Source: Deltaproteobacteria bacterium
GTDB taxonomy: Bacteria > Myxococcota_A > UBA796 > SXON01
Reading direction: 5' to 3'
Assembly (NCBI GenBank): GCA_947486185.1
Contig: CANKTH010000015.1
Coordinates: 1 to 63,895, forward strand
DNA: 63,895 nt
Made by a program: the position numbers and the translations under genes
The notes under the pieces: model-generated
Told to the model about the DNA's origin: nothing
Database searches by the model: none
The model's input: only the letters and a program-made list of their open reading frames with translations
In this document: positions 37,121 to 46,063 of the stretch, in pieces
How positions within the stretch are numbered: position 1 is the first letter of the stretch
How the letters are laid out: every line of letters begins with the position of its first letter

Positions 37121-38107
37121 GTGGACAGCCTGGATTCGACGATCGCCTTCGTTCGTGTTGTCTCCGAGGGGGCTACGCCGGGAGAACGGGAGACGTTGCG
37201 CGCCTGCCTCTCGCGGTCGCTGCCCGAGATCCCGCCACGCTACTTCTACGATGACGTCGGCAGCGCGCTCTTTGAGAGGATCACCGGCCTCGAGGTGTAC
37301 TACCAGACGCGCACCGAGATTCTCATCCTCGAGCGCTACGCCAAGGAGATCCTCGCGTCATCCGACCCGACCCAAGTCGTTGAGCTCGGGAGCGGCGCTG
37401 GGCGGAAGATTCGGCTGCTGCTGGAGGCGTGGGGGAGCGCGGCGGCGGGTGGCACCTGCGGGATGCTCGACATCAATGAGCTCTTCTTACGCCAGTCGCT
37501 CGAACGCCTCGGCGCGGATCATCCGACGATACAATTTCGAGGGATCGTCGGGGATTTCGTGGAGGACGTTGACCGGATCGGCGCGCCCGGCCGTCGGCTC
37601 GTGGTGTTCTTCGGGGGGACCATCGGCAACCTGTATCCGCACGAGCGCAGGGCATTCTTACGAAAGCTCGCCGCGGGTATGGACCACACCGACACGATGC
37701 TCGTCGGGGTTGACCTCGTCAAGCACCCGGCGCGCCTCGAGGCGGCCTACGACGATCCCGACGGCGTGACCGCGGCGTTCAACCGGAACATGCTAACCGT
37801 GCTGAATCGTAGGTTCGACGCGGATTTTGATCCATCCGGCTTCGAGCACCGTGCGCTCTACGACGCGGAGAACGCCTGGATCGAGATGCGGCTCGTTGCG
37901 GGACGCGCCTGCCGGGTCAACGTGCGATCGATTGGGATGTACCTTGATTTTGCGCAGGGCGAGGAACTGAGGACCGAGATCAGCTGCAAGTTCACGCGCG
38001 CGTCTCTGGCGTCGTCGGCGGCCGAGGTGGGGCTCGTGATTGACGGGTGGTTCACCGACCCGGAGGCGCTCTTCGCGCTCGCACTCCTACGAAAGCAGGC
38101 CTCATGA
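37121..38107 (+). CDS. egtD: L-histidine N-alpha-methyltransferase (EgtD)
   Basis: From GTG at 37121 the protein has 328 residues, normal for EgtD. Family landmarks are PPRYFYDDVGSALFERITGL, EVYYQTRTEILILERYA, VELGSGAGRKIRLLL (SAM loop), FFGGTIGNLYPHERRAFL containing the histidine-binding Asn, MLVGVDLVKHP, and WIEMRLVAG with GEELRTEISCKF carrying the substrate-binding Glu and Ser. EgtD trimethylates histidine to hercynine, the first step of ergothioneine synthesis. The 239-bp gap upstream has no gene. The stop overlaps the ATG of egtB. Confidence 0.93.
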   Translation: MDSLDSTIAFVRVVSEGATPGERETLRACLSRSLPEIPPRYFYDDVGSALFERITGLEVYYQTRTEILILERYAKEILASSDPTQVVELGSGAGRKIRLLLEAWGSAAAGGTCGMLDINELFLRQSLERLGADHPTIQFRGIVGDFVEDVDRIGAPGRRLVVFFGGTIGNLYPHERRAFLRKLAAGMDHTDTMLVGVDLVKHPARLEAAYDDPDGVTAAFNRNMLTVLNRRFDADFDPSGFEHRALYDAENAWIEMRLVAGRACRVNVRSIGMYLDFAQGEELRTEISCKFTRASLASSAAEVGLVIDGWFTDPEALFALALLRKQAS

Positions 38108-39378
38108 CCGGAGGAGTTCTCGAGGAGGCGCTGCTTGCGGCATGGCGCCGCTCCGACGAGCTCTTCGCCTTGGTCCCCGAGGCCGCCTGGCTCGAGCGAC
38201 CGATCGGTCAGCGGCACCCGATCCTGTTCTATGTGGGCCATCTTCCGGCCTTCGCCTGGAACCAGGTGGGCCGCGGCGCGCTCTTTGCCGGCCATCTGGA
38301 TGAGCGGCTCGATGTCCTCTACGCCCGCGGCATCGATCCCGAAGACGACGCCGGCGCTGAGGCGCAGAGCATCACCGCGTGGCCCTCGATCCTCGAGACG
38401 ATCGGGTACCGCGACAGGGTCCGTGCCGCGATCCGGGCGAAGATCGCCGATGTACTCGCGCGCCCGGGTGACCCCCTCTGCGAGAACGGCCGGGTCCTCT
38501 GGCTCGTGGTCGAGCACGAGCTGATGCACCACGAGACGCTGCTCTACATGCTCGCGGAGTGTGCTCCGGGTCTGATCGTCCGCCCGGAGGCGCTGCCCCC
38601 GCCGGAGGGTGGCGAGGGGCGCGAGGCGGAGCCGCGCGAAATCGCCGCGGGCAAGGCAGTGATCGGCGCCTCGTGGCAGGAGATCCCCTTTGGCTGGGAC
38701 AACGAGTTCGGCCGGGTCGTTGAGGACGTCGCGGCGTTCACAATCGACTCCCTCCCAGCGCGAAACCTGGACTGGCTCTCGTTCTTCCAGCACCATGGCG
38801 CCCGCGACGCGCTCTTTCCTCGCTCCTGGGTCCGCGTGCCGCGGGGAGGCCTCGCCGTGAAGACGGTCTTCGGCCCCGTTCCTTTCGAGCTCGCGGCGGG
38901 TTGGCCCGCGCAGGTCTCGGGGGAGCAGGCGCGCGCTTATTGCGCCTGGCGGGGCGGTCGTTTGCCGACGGAGGCCGAGCTTCGACGGGCCGCCTTCGGG
39001 ACGCCGGAGGGTGGGCTCCGGTCATACCCCTGGGGCGAGGCGCCTCCCGGACCGGAGCACGGCAATTTCGGGTTCCGCCATGTTCATCCCACGCCCGTCG
39101 GTGCGTTCCCCGGAAGCACGAGCGCCTGGGGCGTCGAAGAGCTCGTCGGCAACGGCTGGGAGTGGACCGGGACCGCCTTCTCGCCCTTGGCGGGCTTCAC
39201 CGCCTGGGCGCGGACCTACCCCGGCTACTCGGCTGACTTTTTCGATGGCGCACACGACGTTGTGTTCGGCGCCTCCTGGGCCACGGACGAGCGGCTGCTC
39301 CGTCGGAGCTTTCGGAACTGGTATCGAAGGAACTACCCGTACCCCTTCACGAGCTTCCGCGTCGTGCGCGAGGCGTGA
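38104..39378 (+). CDS. egtB: EgtB-like non-heme iron sulfoxide synthase
   Basis: The ATG at 38104 is inside the egtD stop (ATGA) and gives 424 residues. Residues ~1-180 are a DinB_2 helical domain; the iron-binding triad is visible as GHLPAFAW and HELMHHE (HX3HXE) at ~138. Residues ~190-424 are an FGE-sulfatase/C-lectin fold with YPWGEAPPGPEHGNFGFRHV, VGNGWEWTGTAF and RRSFRNWYRRNYPY. EgtB couples hercynine to the sulfur of a thiol using oxygen. Whether the thiol is gamma-glutamylcysteine or cysteine cannot be read here. A stand-alone copy next to egtD rules out a fused OvoA architecture. Confidence 0.9.
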   Translation: MTGGVLEEALLAAWRRSDELFALVPEAAWLERPIGQRHPILFYVGHLPAFAWNQVGRGALFAGHLDERLDVLYARGIDPEDDAGAEAQSITAWPSILETIGYRDRVRAAIRAKIADVLARPGDPLCENGRVLWLVVEHELMHHETLLYMLAECAPGLIVRPEALPPPEGGEGREAEPREIAAGKAVIGASWQEIPFGWDNEFGRVVEDVAAFTIDSLPARNLDWLSFFQHHGARDALFPRSWVRVPRGGLAVKTVFGPVPFELAAGWPAQVSGEQARAYCAWRGGRLPTEAELRRAAFGTPEGGLRSYPWGEAPPGPEHGNFGFRHVHPTPVGAFPGSTSAWGVEELVGNGWEWTGTAFSPLAGFTAWARTYPGYSADFFDGAHDVVFGASWATDERLLRRSFRNWYRRNYPYPFTSFRVVREA

Positions 39379-40784
39379 TGCGCGCGCGCCACCTCGCCCT
39401 CGCCTCCATCACCTGGAGCGCCCACCAGCTCGTCATGAGGTTCTCGCTCGACGAGCTCTCATTCTCCACGGTGTATTGGTACCCGGACACGGACCTGGAC
39501 GACCTGGAGCGCCGCTTCGGGCACGAGTTCGTTGAGCGCCTCTTCACCCACGCGGCGCTGTTCGAGGTCAACAAGCTCGTCAGCCTACGGCCCCAAACCG
39601 TCGACCTCGGTCCTTACGCCCATCATCACACCGAGGCCCTCGAGCAGCTTTGGACCACGGTTCTCCACAAGGTGTGGGCCCAGTGGCGGTACGAGAACGG
39701 GCTCCCCGATGAGAGACCGCCGCGGTTCGTGAGCGCGCCGCGGGCCAGCAGGGCCGCCCCGGTGAGGCGCGATCGCGACGGCGGGGGCGTACTCCTTTTC
39801 AGTGGCGGCGGAAAAGACAGCCTCGTCTCGATGAAGCTGCTCGAGCGTGCCGGCATCCCCTTCGCCTCCTTCGCCTACGCCTCGACCGCGTACGGCCCTG
39901 CGGCACCGCAGTTTCGCGTCATCGACGCTCTCCTTGACCACGGAACGCCGACGCGGCGCCACCGGCTGATCGTGCTCGACGACTTCCTCGACGCGCCCGT
40001 CCTCGAGCTCTACGGCGACGACCTCGGCGTCCGCACCATCACCACGGCTGAGACGCCGAGCTCCATCTTCGCGGCGCTGCCGCTGTTACTCGCGCATGGT
40101 TATCCCCACGCCGTGCTCGGTCACGAAGCGAGCGCCAACCGGGGAAACCTGGTTTGGGGCGCGACCGGCGAGGAGGTGAACCACCAGTGGGGCAAGTCTG
40201 TGGAGGCCGAACGCCTGCTCGACGACTACGTGAGGAGCGAGCTCGTCTCTGACATCGGCGTCTTCAGCGCGCTCATGCCCATCCATGACGTGGTCATCTT
40301 CGAGCTGCTCCGCAGCGACGAGGCCGCGCTTGGCGCGACCCACTCCTGCAACGTCGCCAAACCCTGGTGCCGGCGCTGCCCGAAGTGCGCCTATGTCTGG
40401 CTCAACTACCGTGCACACCTCTCGGTCGAGCCGGTGGCGGCGATGTTCCCGGAGGACCTGCTTGAGATCCCGGAAAACCAAGCGTTCTTCCGTGACATGG
40501 CCGGCCTCGGCGAGCACACCCCGTTCGAGTGTATCGGACAGGTCGAGGAGACCCACCTCGCCCTCGCGCTCACCGAGGCCCGGGGCCTCACTGGACCCCG
40601 CGGCCATGAGCTTGTCGCTCGCCTGCCGCAGCTCGATGTGCGCGCGGTGCTCGACACGTTCACGCGGGTCGACGTGGCCTCCGCGCGGATCCCGGAGGCC
40701 TACGCCCCGGCCCTGGTCACCCAGATGACCCGCGCCGCGACAAGCTGCCGCGCGCGCGTGCTTGCCTGCCTCGAACTGGCGTAA
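39378..40784 (+). CDS. PP-loop ATPase resembling MurL epimerase family
   Basis: The ATG at 39378 shares its A with the egtB stop (TGATG), giving 468 residues; a GTG one codon earlier is possible. Residues ~141-148 hold a PP-loop, FSGGGKDS, the AMP/pyrophosphate-forming ATP-binding motif. Downstream, ALGATHSCN and PWCRRCPKCAYVW (~320-342) give four cysteines likely to bind zinc. From memory this order, plus the N-terminal strand/helix domain ending WRYENGLPDE, matches MurL, the ATP-dependent UDP-MurNAc-L-Ala-L-Glu epimerase. No MurD2 partner is nearby; the coupling to egtDB instead suggests an adenylation or epimerisation step on a histidine-derived product. The exact reaction is unknown. Confidence 0.65.
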   Translation: MRARHLALASITWSAHQLVMRFSLDELSFSTVYWYPDTDLDDLERRFGHEFVERLFTHAALFEVNKLVSLRPQTVDLGPYAHHHTEALEQLWTTVLHKVWAQWRYENGLPDERPPRFVSAPRASRAAPVRRDRDGGGVLLFSGGGKDSLVSMKLLERAGIPFASFAYASTAYGPAAPQFRVIDALLDHGTPTRRHRLIVLDDFLDAPVLELYGDDLGVRTITTAETPSSIFAALPLLLAHGYPHAVLGHEASANRGNLVWGATGEEVNHQWGKSVEAERLLDDYVRSELVSDIGVFSALMPIHDVVIFELLRSDEAALGATHSCNVAKPWCRRCPKCAYVWLNYRAHLSVEPVAAMFPEDLLEIPENQAFFRDMAGLGEHTPFECIGQVEETHLALALTEARGLTGPRGHELVARLPQLDVRAVLDTFTRVDVASARIPEAYAPALVTQMTRAATSCRARVLACLELA

Positions 40785-40790
40785 CCCGGC

Positions 40791-42977
40791 TCAGGCCCCG
40801 AGCAGCGCAGCTACCACGGGCGCCGCTCCAGGCCCCTCGACCTCGGCCCACGCCCGCACGGCGTCGGCGATGAGCCCGCGCGGATCCTTGCCGTAAGCAC
40901 GAAGCTCGGCGTCGATCCACTCCGACACCGGTTTGCGCGCCGCGAGCCTGCTTTGTACGCCGGGGATCAGCACCTCGGCGAAGTGCTGCTTCTGCTCCAC
41001 CGCGACCAGATCGCTGACCTGGAGCGCCCACAGGGGCAGCGTCAAGCCGACACGGCCCAGGCTCAACTGCGCAAACGCCAGGGCGAGGCTACGCGCCTCG
41101 GCCGCGACCCGCGGCACCTCGGTCACCAGGTCGGCGCCAGGGGTGCCGACACACTCCACGTAGATCTTGTTCTTTGGCTCCGTGCCCGAAGGACGTAGGA
41201 TGATCCTACGGTTTGGTCCGAGCCGGATCACGATCACGTCCCGGCTCGCGGCGTCGGTGCCCGAGCGGATCGGGCCGAGTGGGCCGGCCGGGTCGAGGCG
41301 ATCCTCAACCGAGGTCACCGCGTGCCCGCCGATCTCTGCGGGGGCCTCCGCGCGGATCGATGCCTGGATCGCCTCGATCCGCGCTCGGCCGGTCGCGCCG
41401 CGCATCACGGTGCTGACGAGCTCGTTGTGTACGTAACCTTCGCGGATCCACAAGGATCTCAGCGCATCGGTCAGGGTCTGCCCGGATTCCGCGAGCTCGC
41501 TCGCATACTCAGCGAGGGCGAGAGCGGCACCCGCCGCGTCTTTGTCGCGGATCGCCGGGGTCACGAGCACCCCGTGGCTCTCCTCGATGCCCACGACGAA
41601 GTCGTCGATCCCACCTTCGATCGTGCCGAAACGACCCGTCGCCTCCAGTTCGCGCAGGGCGTCGCCGATGTACTTGAAGCCCACCATCAAGTGATCCACC
41701 ACCTGGGCGCCGTGGTGGCGGCCGATACGGCTGAAGAGCTCGCTGGTGACCTCGGTCTTCATCACGATCGGGCGGCGGCTACGGGTGTGGCGGAGCCGGA
41801 ACTCGGCGACGAGGGCGCCGAGCTCGTTCCCCGTGAAGAAACGAAACGGCCCGCCTACCGATTCACGGGCACAAAGGCCGATCCGGTCCGCGTCGGGGTC
41901 GCAGGCCATCACAAGATCGTAGCCCTCGGCCTCCGCGAGGGCGACCGCACGCGCCATGCTCTGACGCACCTCAGGATTGGGGGTACGAAAGGGCACTTCG
42001 GTGAAACGACCGTCGTGCGGGGCCTGGGTTGGCTCGATCAAGAGCGGGAAACCGGCCGCGGCGAGCACCTCGCCGACCGTGGTGTCGCCGGTGCCGTGAA
42101 GGCCGGTGAACACCACCCGGGCGGATCGACGCTTCGTCGCCAGGGTATCCAGGTTGGCCCGGAGATACGCCTGATGGACCTCAGGGGCGTAGTCGGATAT
42201 CCGACCCGTCGCGCGCGCGTTGGCGTAGGTCAGCGTCGCGATGTGCTCCACCCGGTCAACGAGCGTCGCCATGGTCTCGTCGTCGGGAGGCACCTCTTGC
42301 CCGCCAAGCGCGTTGTAGAACTTGCCGCCGTTGTCGTCAGGCGGGTTGTGGGACGCGGAGACGTTCAGCCCACCGGAAGCACCGAGCTTCCGGATCGCAA
42401 ACGAGAGCTCGGGCGTCGAGACGTAGGTGGTGCTGCCGGGGGGAAGCAGGGTGACACGCACCCCATTGGCCACGTAGACCCCTGTGGCAAACTCCGCAAA
42501 ATCGCGAGAGGACAGGCCGAACGAGGGGTTGGGCAAGGCCCCATCGTACATCCCGCCTGCATCCAGGTACCGGCGCACGTCGTAGGCGATGACCACGTGA
42601 AGATTCGCGTTTGCGCCGTATTTGGTCCGGAGCCACGCGACGTGCCCCTGCACGCTGGCGCCCAGCGTCCAAGGATTGAAACGGTTGGGACCCACCCCAA
42701 CCGGGCCCCTCCGCCCCCCGGTCCCGAAAGGGAGGACCTGGTAGAAGCTATCGACCAGCAGATCCCAGCGGCCTCGCGTGACCATCGAGCCGATCTGCAG
42801 GTGGTAGGCGGCAAATCCCGGCTCGGTGAGCCAACGGGTGACGTGCTGGATCGCCCGGCGCTTGACGTCTTCGCGGTAGGATGTGCCTTCAATACCTAGC
42901 TTGGCCTGCTCCAGCACCGTAGGGCCCTGCGGCGAGTCAGCGTTCTTGATCCCACGGTTCGCGCTTGCAGGGTTCAA
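40791..42977 (-). CDS. Alpha-D-phosphohexomutase (phosphoglucomutase-like) with C-terminal extension
   Basis: The frame from TTG at 42977 (4-bp overlap with the upstream stop) gives 728 residues; GTG at 42917 is an alternative. Four active-site loops are seen: the phosphoserine loop SASHNPPDDNGGK, the metal loop CDPDADRIGL, the sugar loop GIEESHG and the phosphate loop RPSGTEPKNKI at ~595. It would interconvert glucose-1-phosphate and glucose-6-phosphate (or a related sugar). About 130 residues follow the phosphate loop, longer than usual, and are rich in Ala, Leu and Val. Convergent with the PP-loop gene by 6 bp. Confidence 0.88.
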   Translation of the reverse strand: MNPASANRGIKNADSPQGPTVLEQAKLGIEGTSYREDVKRRAIQHVTRWLTEPGFAAYHLQIGSMVTRGRWDLLVDSFYQVLPFGTGGRRGPVGVGPNRFNPWTLGASVQGHVAWLRTKYGANANLHVVIAYDVRRYLDAGGMYDGALPNPSFGLSSRDFAEFATGVYVANGVRVTLLPPGSTTYVSTPELSFAIRKLGASGGLNVSASHNPPDDNGGKFYNALGGQEVPPDDETMATLVDRVEHIATLTYANARATGRISDYAPEVHQAYLRANLDTLATKRRSARVVFTGLHGTGDTTVGEVLAAAGFPLLIEPTQAPHDGRFTEVPFRTPNPEVRQSMARAVALAEAEGYDLVMACDPDADRIGLCARESVGGPFRFFTGNELGALVAEFRLRHTRSRRPIVMKTEVTSELFSRIGRHHGAQVVDHLMVGFKYIGDALRELEATGRFGTIEGGIDDFVVGIEESHGVLVTPAIRDKDAAGAALALAEYASELAESGQTLTDALRSLWIREGYVHNELVSTVMRGATGRARIEAIQASIRAEAPAEIGGHAVTSVEDRLDPAGPLGPIRSGTDAASRDVIVIRLGPNRRIILRPSGTEPKNKIYVECVGTPGADLVTEVPRVAAEARSLALAFAQLSLGRVGLTLPLWALQVSDLVAVEQKQHFAEVLIPGVQSRLAARKPVSEWIDAELRAYGKDPRGLIADAVRAWAEVEGPGAAPVVAALLGA

Positions 42978-44740
42978 TGGTACACCGCGCGGCAGGTGGT
43001 GTCGGGGAGGAGGCTCTCTACCGAGAGCGCGCCGGACGATACCTGGTCCTCGAAGTTGCCACGTGTCGTGTCGGCGGCCAGCACCTTGATGGTCACGTCG
43101 CTGTCGGCAAAGCGTTCGAGTACGTCGGGAACTCGGCCACTCCAGGAGCCCTCCGAGTAGACGTCTTGAATGTGGCCGCGCGAGTCGTCGAGGCGTACGT
43201 GCACGAAGTCTGCGGCGGAGTCGACGGTGTACGTGACGTCCCGATCGGCGAAAGATACTGTCCCAACCTCCATCAAAGGCGGGAATACCACGCTGCCGCC
43301 CACCACCTCGCCGGCCGTCACGCAGGAGCCATCCCCGCTGCCCAGACCACCCACCTGGGCGAACGCCATGATCGCCCGGCCGGTGCTGCCGGGAACCGCC
43401 GCGGCGCCCACGTGTTGGACCGCGACGCTGTCGCCGGCGGCGCCTGAGCCGAAGCCGGAGACGAGCCAGCCCTCGGGCGTCTCCTCCATCGCCACCATGA
43501 GCACGGTCTCGGCTCCGTTGAAACCTACCGACAAGCTGGGTACCGTCGCGGTGGTCGCGTCGCTGAAGGGGCTGTCGGGCTGCACGTTGAGCTCAACGCT
43601 CCCGCCCGCGCTCACGGTGCCGCCGCCCCGATAGCCCCAGGTCATCGAGCCCAGGTTGTCGATGAGGAGGGAGATCGCCTCACCCGAGCCGGAGAAACCT
43701 GCGGAGAGGTCGGTGACCGAGAGCGGGCCGGCCATCGCCCACACCGCCACGTCGCCCGCCTCACTCTCCGCGACGTAGCTATCTTCTACGTCTTCGACGA
43801 AGAGGTTGGCGGGGGCCGTGACGTCGATGCCGTAGAACGTGAACTCCCGGTCCTCGGAGAAGAGCTGCTCCAGCTCAAAAGCGGTCGGCCAGCCATGGAT
43901 AGCCGCGGCTGCGAGGCCCGCGACCACCTCGCCGAAGTCCGCGTCCTCGACGTCCGCGAAGCCAGCGTACCCGGTGATGTCGGAGTCCCAACCATCCCAA
44001 TCGTCAGGGAGCAGGCTGAGCGTCAGGGTGCGGCTGACGGTGTCCACTACCGTGGTGCTCGACCAGCCCGCGCCGTTCCACGCCGTCACGGTCTCGGGAC
44101 CGGAGGTGTCGACGGGCCACAACGCGACGCCAGAGGCGTCGGTCTCCACGTAGTCCGTGTCGCGCCGACCGACGTGGGCGCCGACGATCGGGGTTCCGGA
44201 GCTGTCCACCACCCGCACGGTCATCACCCCGTCGTTACGCACTTCGATCTGCGCGAGGGTGTGGAGCGTGTCGAAATTTGCGTGGATATTGGTGGTTCCT
44301 TCACCGATCGCCGTCACCAACCCTGCCGCGTCGATGGTGGCCACTGCGGGGTCGTCCGCGCCGTAGACCACCCCAATCGCGTCGGCACGGCCGCCATCCC
44401 GCGCGGTCGCGACGGCCCGCACGGTCCAGGTGGCGCCTGGATGGACCACCATCCGCACCGGGTAGAGGTCGAGCCCGGTGTAAGGGTCGCCTGGCTCGCC
44501 CGTGTCGTCGGCCGGGGGCGACTCGTCGGTGTCGTCGGTGGGTGGGGTGTCGGTGTCGTCGGTGGGTGGGGTGTCAGTGTCGTCGGTGGTCGTGGTGGTG
44601 CCGGTGTCGTCCCACGTCGTGGTCCCGGTGTCATCCGTGTAGGTTTCCGTGATGCCGGTGTGGGCCGGCGGCTTGGTGATCGGATCGATCCCGCAGCCGC
44701 CGAGGGCGAGCAGGGAGAGAAGAGCAGGCCGAAGGTACAT
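42974..44740 (-). CDS. Lipoprotein with Thr/Asp-rich linker and Big2-like domain
   Basis: The ATG at 44740 gives 588 residues starting MYLRPALLSLLALGGC, a lipoprotein signal. Residues ~30-80 are a low-complexity linker of repeated DDTDTPPT units encoded by short tandem DNA repeats near 44540-44600. An Ig-like group 2 (Big2) domain follows (GVVYGADDPAVATIDAAGLV, then AIGEGTTNIHA), then a carboxypeptidase-regulatory-like strand (VRVVDSSGTPIVGAHVGRR). The remaining ~400 residues are beta-rich and not recognised. Probably a surface-exposed or outer-membrane protein. A longer frame reaching 44842 has no signal. Confidence 0.75.
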   Translation of the reverse strand: MYLRPALLSLLALGGCGIDPITKPPAHTGITETYTDDTGTTTWDDTGTTTTTDDTDTPPTDDTDTPPTDDTDESPPADDTGEPGDPYTGLDLYPVRMVVHPGATWTVRAVATARDGGRADAIGVVYGADDPAVATIDAAGLVTAIGEGTTNIHANFDTLHTLAQIEVRNDGVMTVRVVDSSGTPIVGAHVGRRDTDYVETDASGVALWPVDTSGPETVTAWNGAGWSSTTVVDTVSRTLTLSLLPDDWDGWDSDITGYAGFADVEDADFGEVVAGLAAAAIHGWPTAFELEQLFSEDREFTFYGIDVTAPANLFVEDVEDSYVAESEAGDVAVWAMAGPLSVTDLSAGFSGSGEAISLLIDNLGSMTWGYRGGGTVSAGGSVELNVQPDSPFSDATTATVPSLSVGFNGAETVLMVAMEETPEGWLVSGFGSGAAGDSVAVQHVGAAAVPGSTGRAIMAFAQVGGLGSGDGSCVTAGEVVGGSVVFPPLMEVGTVSFADRDVTYTVDSAADFVHVRLDDSRGHIQDVYSEGSWSGRVPDVLERFADSDVTIKVLAADTTRGNFEDQVSSGALSVESLLPDTTCRAVYH

Positions 44741-44879
44741 CACAGCTCCGCGGAGAGGTGGAGAGGAGGCAGGCCGATCGAGAAGACCGGGACCCGCGCG
44801 GGGCGCCGTGCGCCAACCCAAGCGCCAGCAGGCTACCGCCAAAAACCCCTGGCCGCCACTCCTGGCGTAGCGGTGAAGC

Positions 44880-45344
44880 TCAGGGAGTTGCGAGCACTCC
44901 TTCTACTTCTTCGCCCAAAAAGCGTGCAACCAGCAGCCACGAGGCGCTGTCCTTGGGAGCGACCTCACCTTCGGCGGTGCAGGGCGCGCTCGTCCCAAGC
45001 TGCAGCGGCACCGCGAGGTAGGGTTCGGTGAGCGTGAGCGTGAGGGGGCCGGTCGTGCCGACCAGAGCAAGCTCCGGATCTTCGTCGTCCGCCCAGACCT
45101 CTACCGTGATCTCGTGCGCGTCGGCGAAGGGCAACGCAGGCATCGCAACTCGCCCGTTCGCGGCGCCCTCCAGGTGCTCACCCACCCCAGCTACGCAGAT
45201 GTGGACCCACTCTGCCGTCGCCGGCAAGGGCGCGTCGATGTCCACCTGCAGGTCGGCCAGGCGCCAGGTCTCGACGCTGCACCCCGCGAGTGCTGCGATC
45301 AGCGCCAGGCTGGACCACATCAGAAAGCAGCGAATGAGGCTCAC
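44880..45344 (-). CDS. Small putative lipoprotein
   Basis: GTG at 45344 overlaps the upstream stop as GTGA and gives 154 residues with a lipoprotein signal, SLALIAALAGC (lipid cysteine at 22). A later ATG at 45320 would shorten the signal to 13 residues. The mature part is beta-strand-rich and acidic (EITVEVWADDEDPELALVG) with two further cysteines. Not recognised. Together with the next upstream gene it forms a lipoprotein pair on the minus strand. Confidence 0.7.
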   Translation of the reverse strand: MSLIRCFLMWSSLALIAALAGCSVETWRLADLQVDIDAPLPATAEWVHICVAGVGEHLEGAANGRVAMPALPFADAHEITVEVWADDEDPELALVGTTGPLTLTLTEPYLAVPLQLGTSAPCTAEGEVAPKDSASWLLVARFLGEEVEGVLATP

Positions 45345-45997
45345 TCTTGGGCGATCTCGATGCTCAGCAGGTTCCACTTCTGGTCGACGGTCTTGTCGGC
45401 GTCCTGCTTCCATGCCGTGCCGTAGGTGCTCACCTGCCAGTATTCCCCGACGAACAGGAGGCCCGACTCGTCCTCCTCGCATTCGCAGTCCGAGGAGCAG
45501 CCGACAAGCGCCACGTGCAGGCAGTCAGACCAATCGGGACCCCAGGCCACCGGGCAGTCCTCAAAGCCGATCAGCTCGGAGCGGAAGGTGAAGCCACCGG
45601 TTTCGGTGCAGACGGGATCGTCGTCGGTCTGCCACTTGTCGGTGCTGGGGGAGATCGCCACGGGCGGGTCGAAGGCGGTGGACGCACCGTCGCCATCGCT
45701 GTACCCGTGGATTCGTACGCCGTCGGACGTCTCGCTGGACCACTCCACGGTGCCGATCAGCGTACGTCCGGTGCTGCTCTCCAGGTAGTGCTCGAGGGTG
45801 GAGACGTCGGTGCCGTCGGAGAGCTCGGTCTCCGAGAGCTTCTCGACGAGCATCTTCTCGGTGAACGAGGCGTCGTCGTTCTTGTAGACCGCGTCCCGCT
45901 TCACACCGTGCAAGGGGAAGAATTCGGAGATGGAGTGCCCGCTGAACGCGGTGTTGGAGGGGTTGCAGCCCTGGAGGGCCGCAAGCAGTAGGAACAT
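45341..45997 (-). CDS. Cysteine-rich putative lipoprotein
   Basis: The ATG at 45997, preceded by CCCGGAGTTCGAC as ribosome-binding site, gives 218 residues beginning MFLLLAALQGC, a short uncharged lipoprotein signal (lipid cysteine at 11). The mature protein has about eight cysteines, including a CSSDCECEEDE cluster, and so is probably disulfide-stabilised in the periplasm or at the surface. Not recognised. A frame extending 636 nt upstream lacks protein-like character and is ignored. Divergent from glpK. Confidence 0.75.
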   Translation of the reverse strand: MFLLLAALQGCNPSNTAFSGHSISEFFPLHGVKRDAVYKNDDASFTEKMLVEKLSETELSDGTDVSTLEHYLESSTGRTLIGTVEWSSETSDGVRIHGYSDGDGASTAFDPPVAISPSTDKWQTDDDPVCTETGGFTFRSELIGFEDCPVAWGPDWSDCLHVALVGCSSDCECEEDESGLLFVGEYWQVSTYGTAWKQDADKTVDQKWNLLSIEIAQE

Positions 45998-46063
45998 GTC
46001 GAACTCCGGGTAGCTGTGTGATACCACCTCGCCCCGACCTGTTGCTACTGGAGCGCCCCTTCC

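Noticed and set aside
37121..39378. egtD/egtB as ovothiol synthase OvoA
   Set aside because: OvoA joins DinB-FGE and methyltransferase in one chain; here the genes are separate and the methyltransferase has the EgtD-specific GEELRTEIS region.
41322..42899. 525-codon plus-strand frame inside the phosphohexomutase gene
   Set aside because: The opposite strand carries all four active-site loops; this frame has no recognisable motif.
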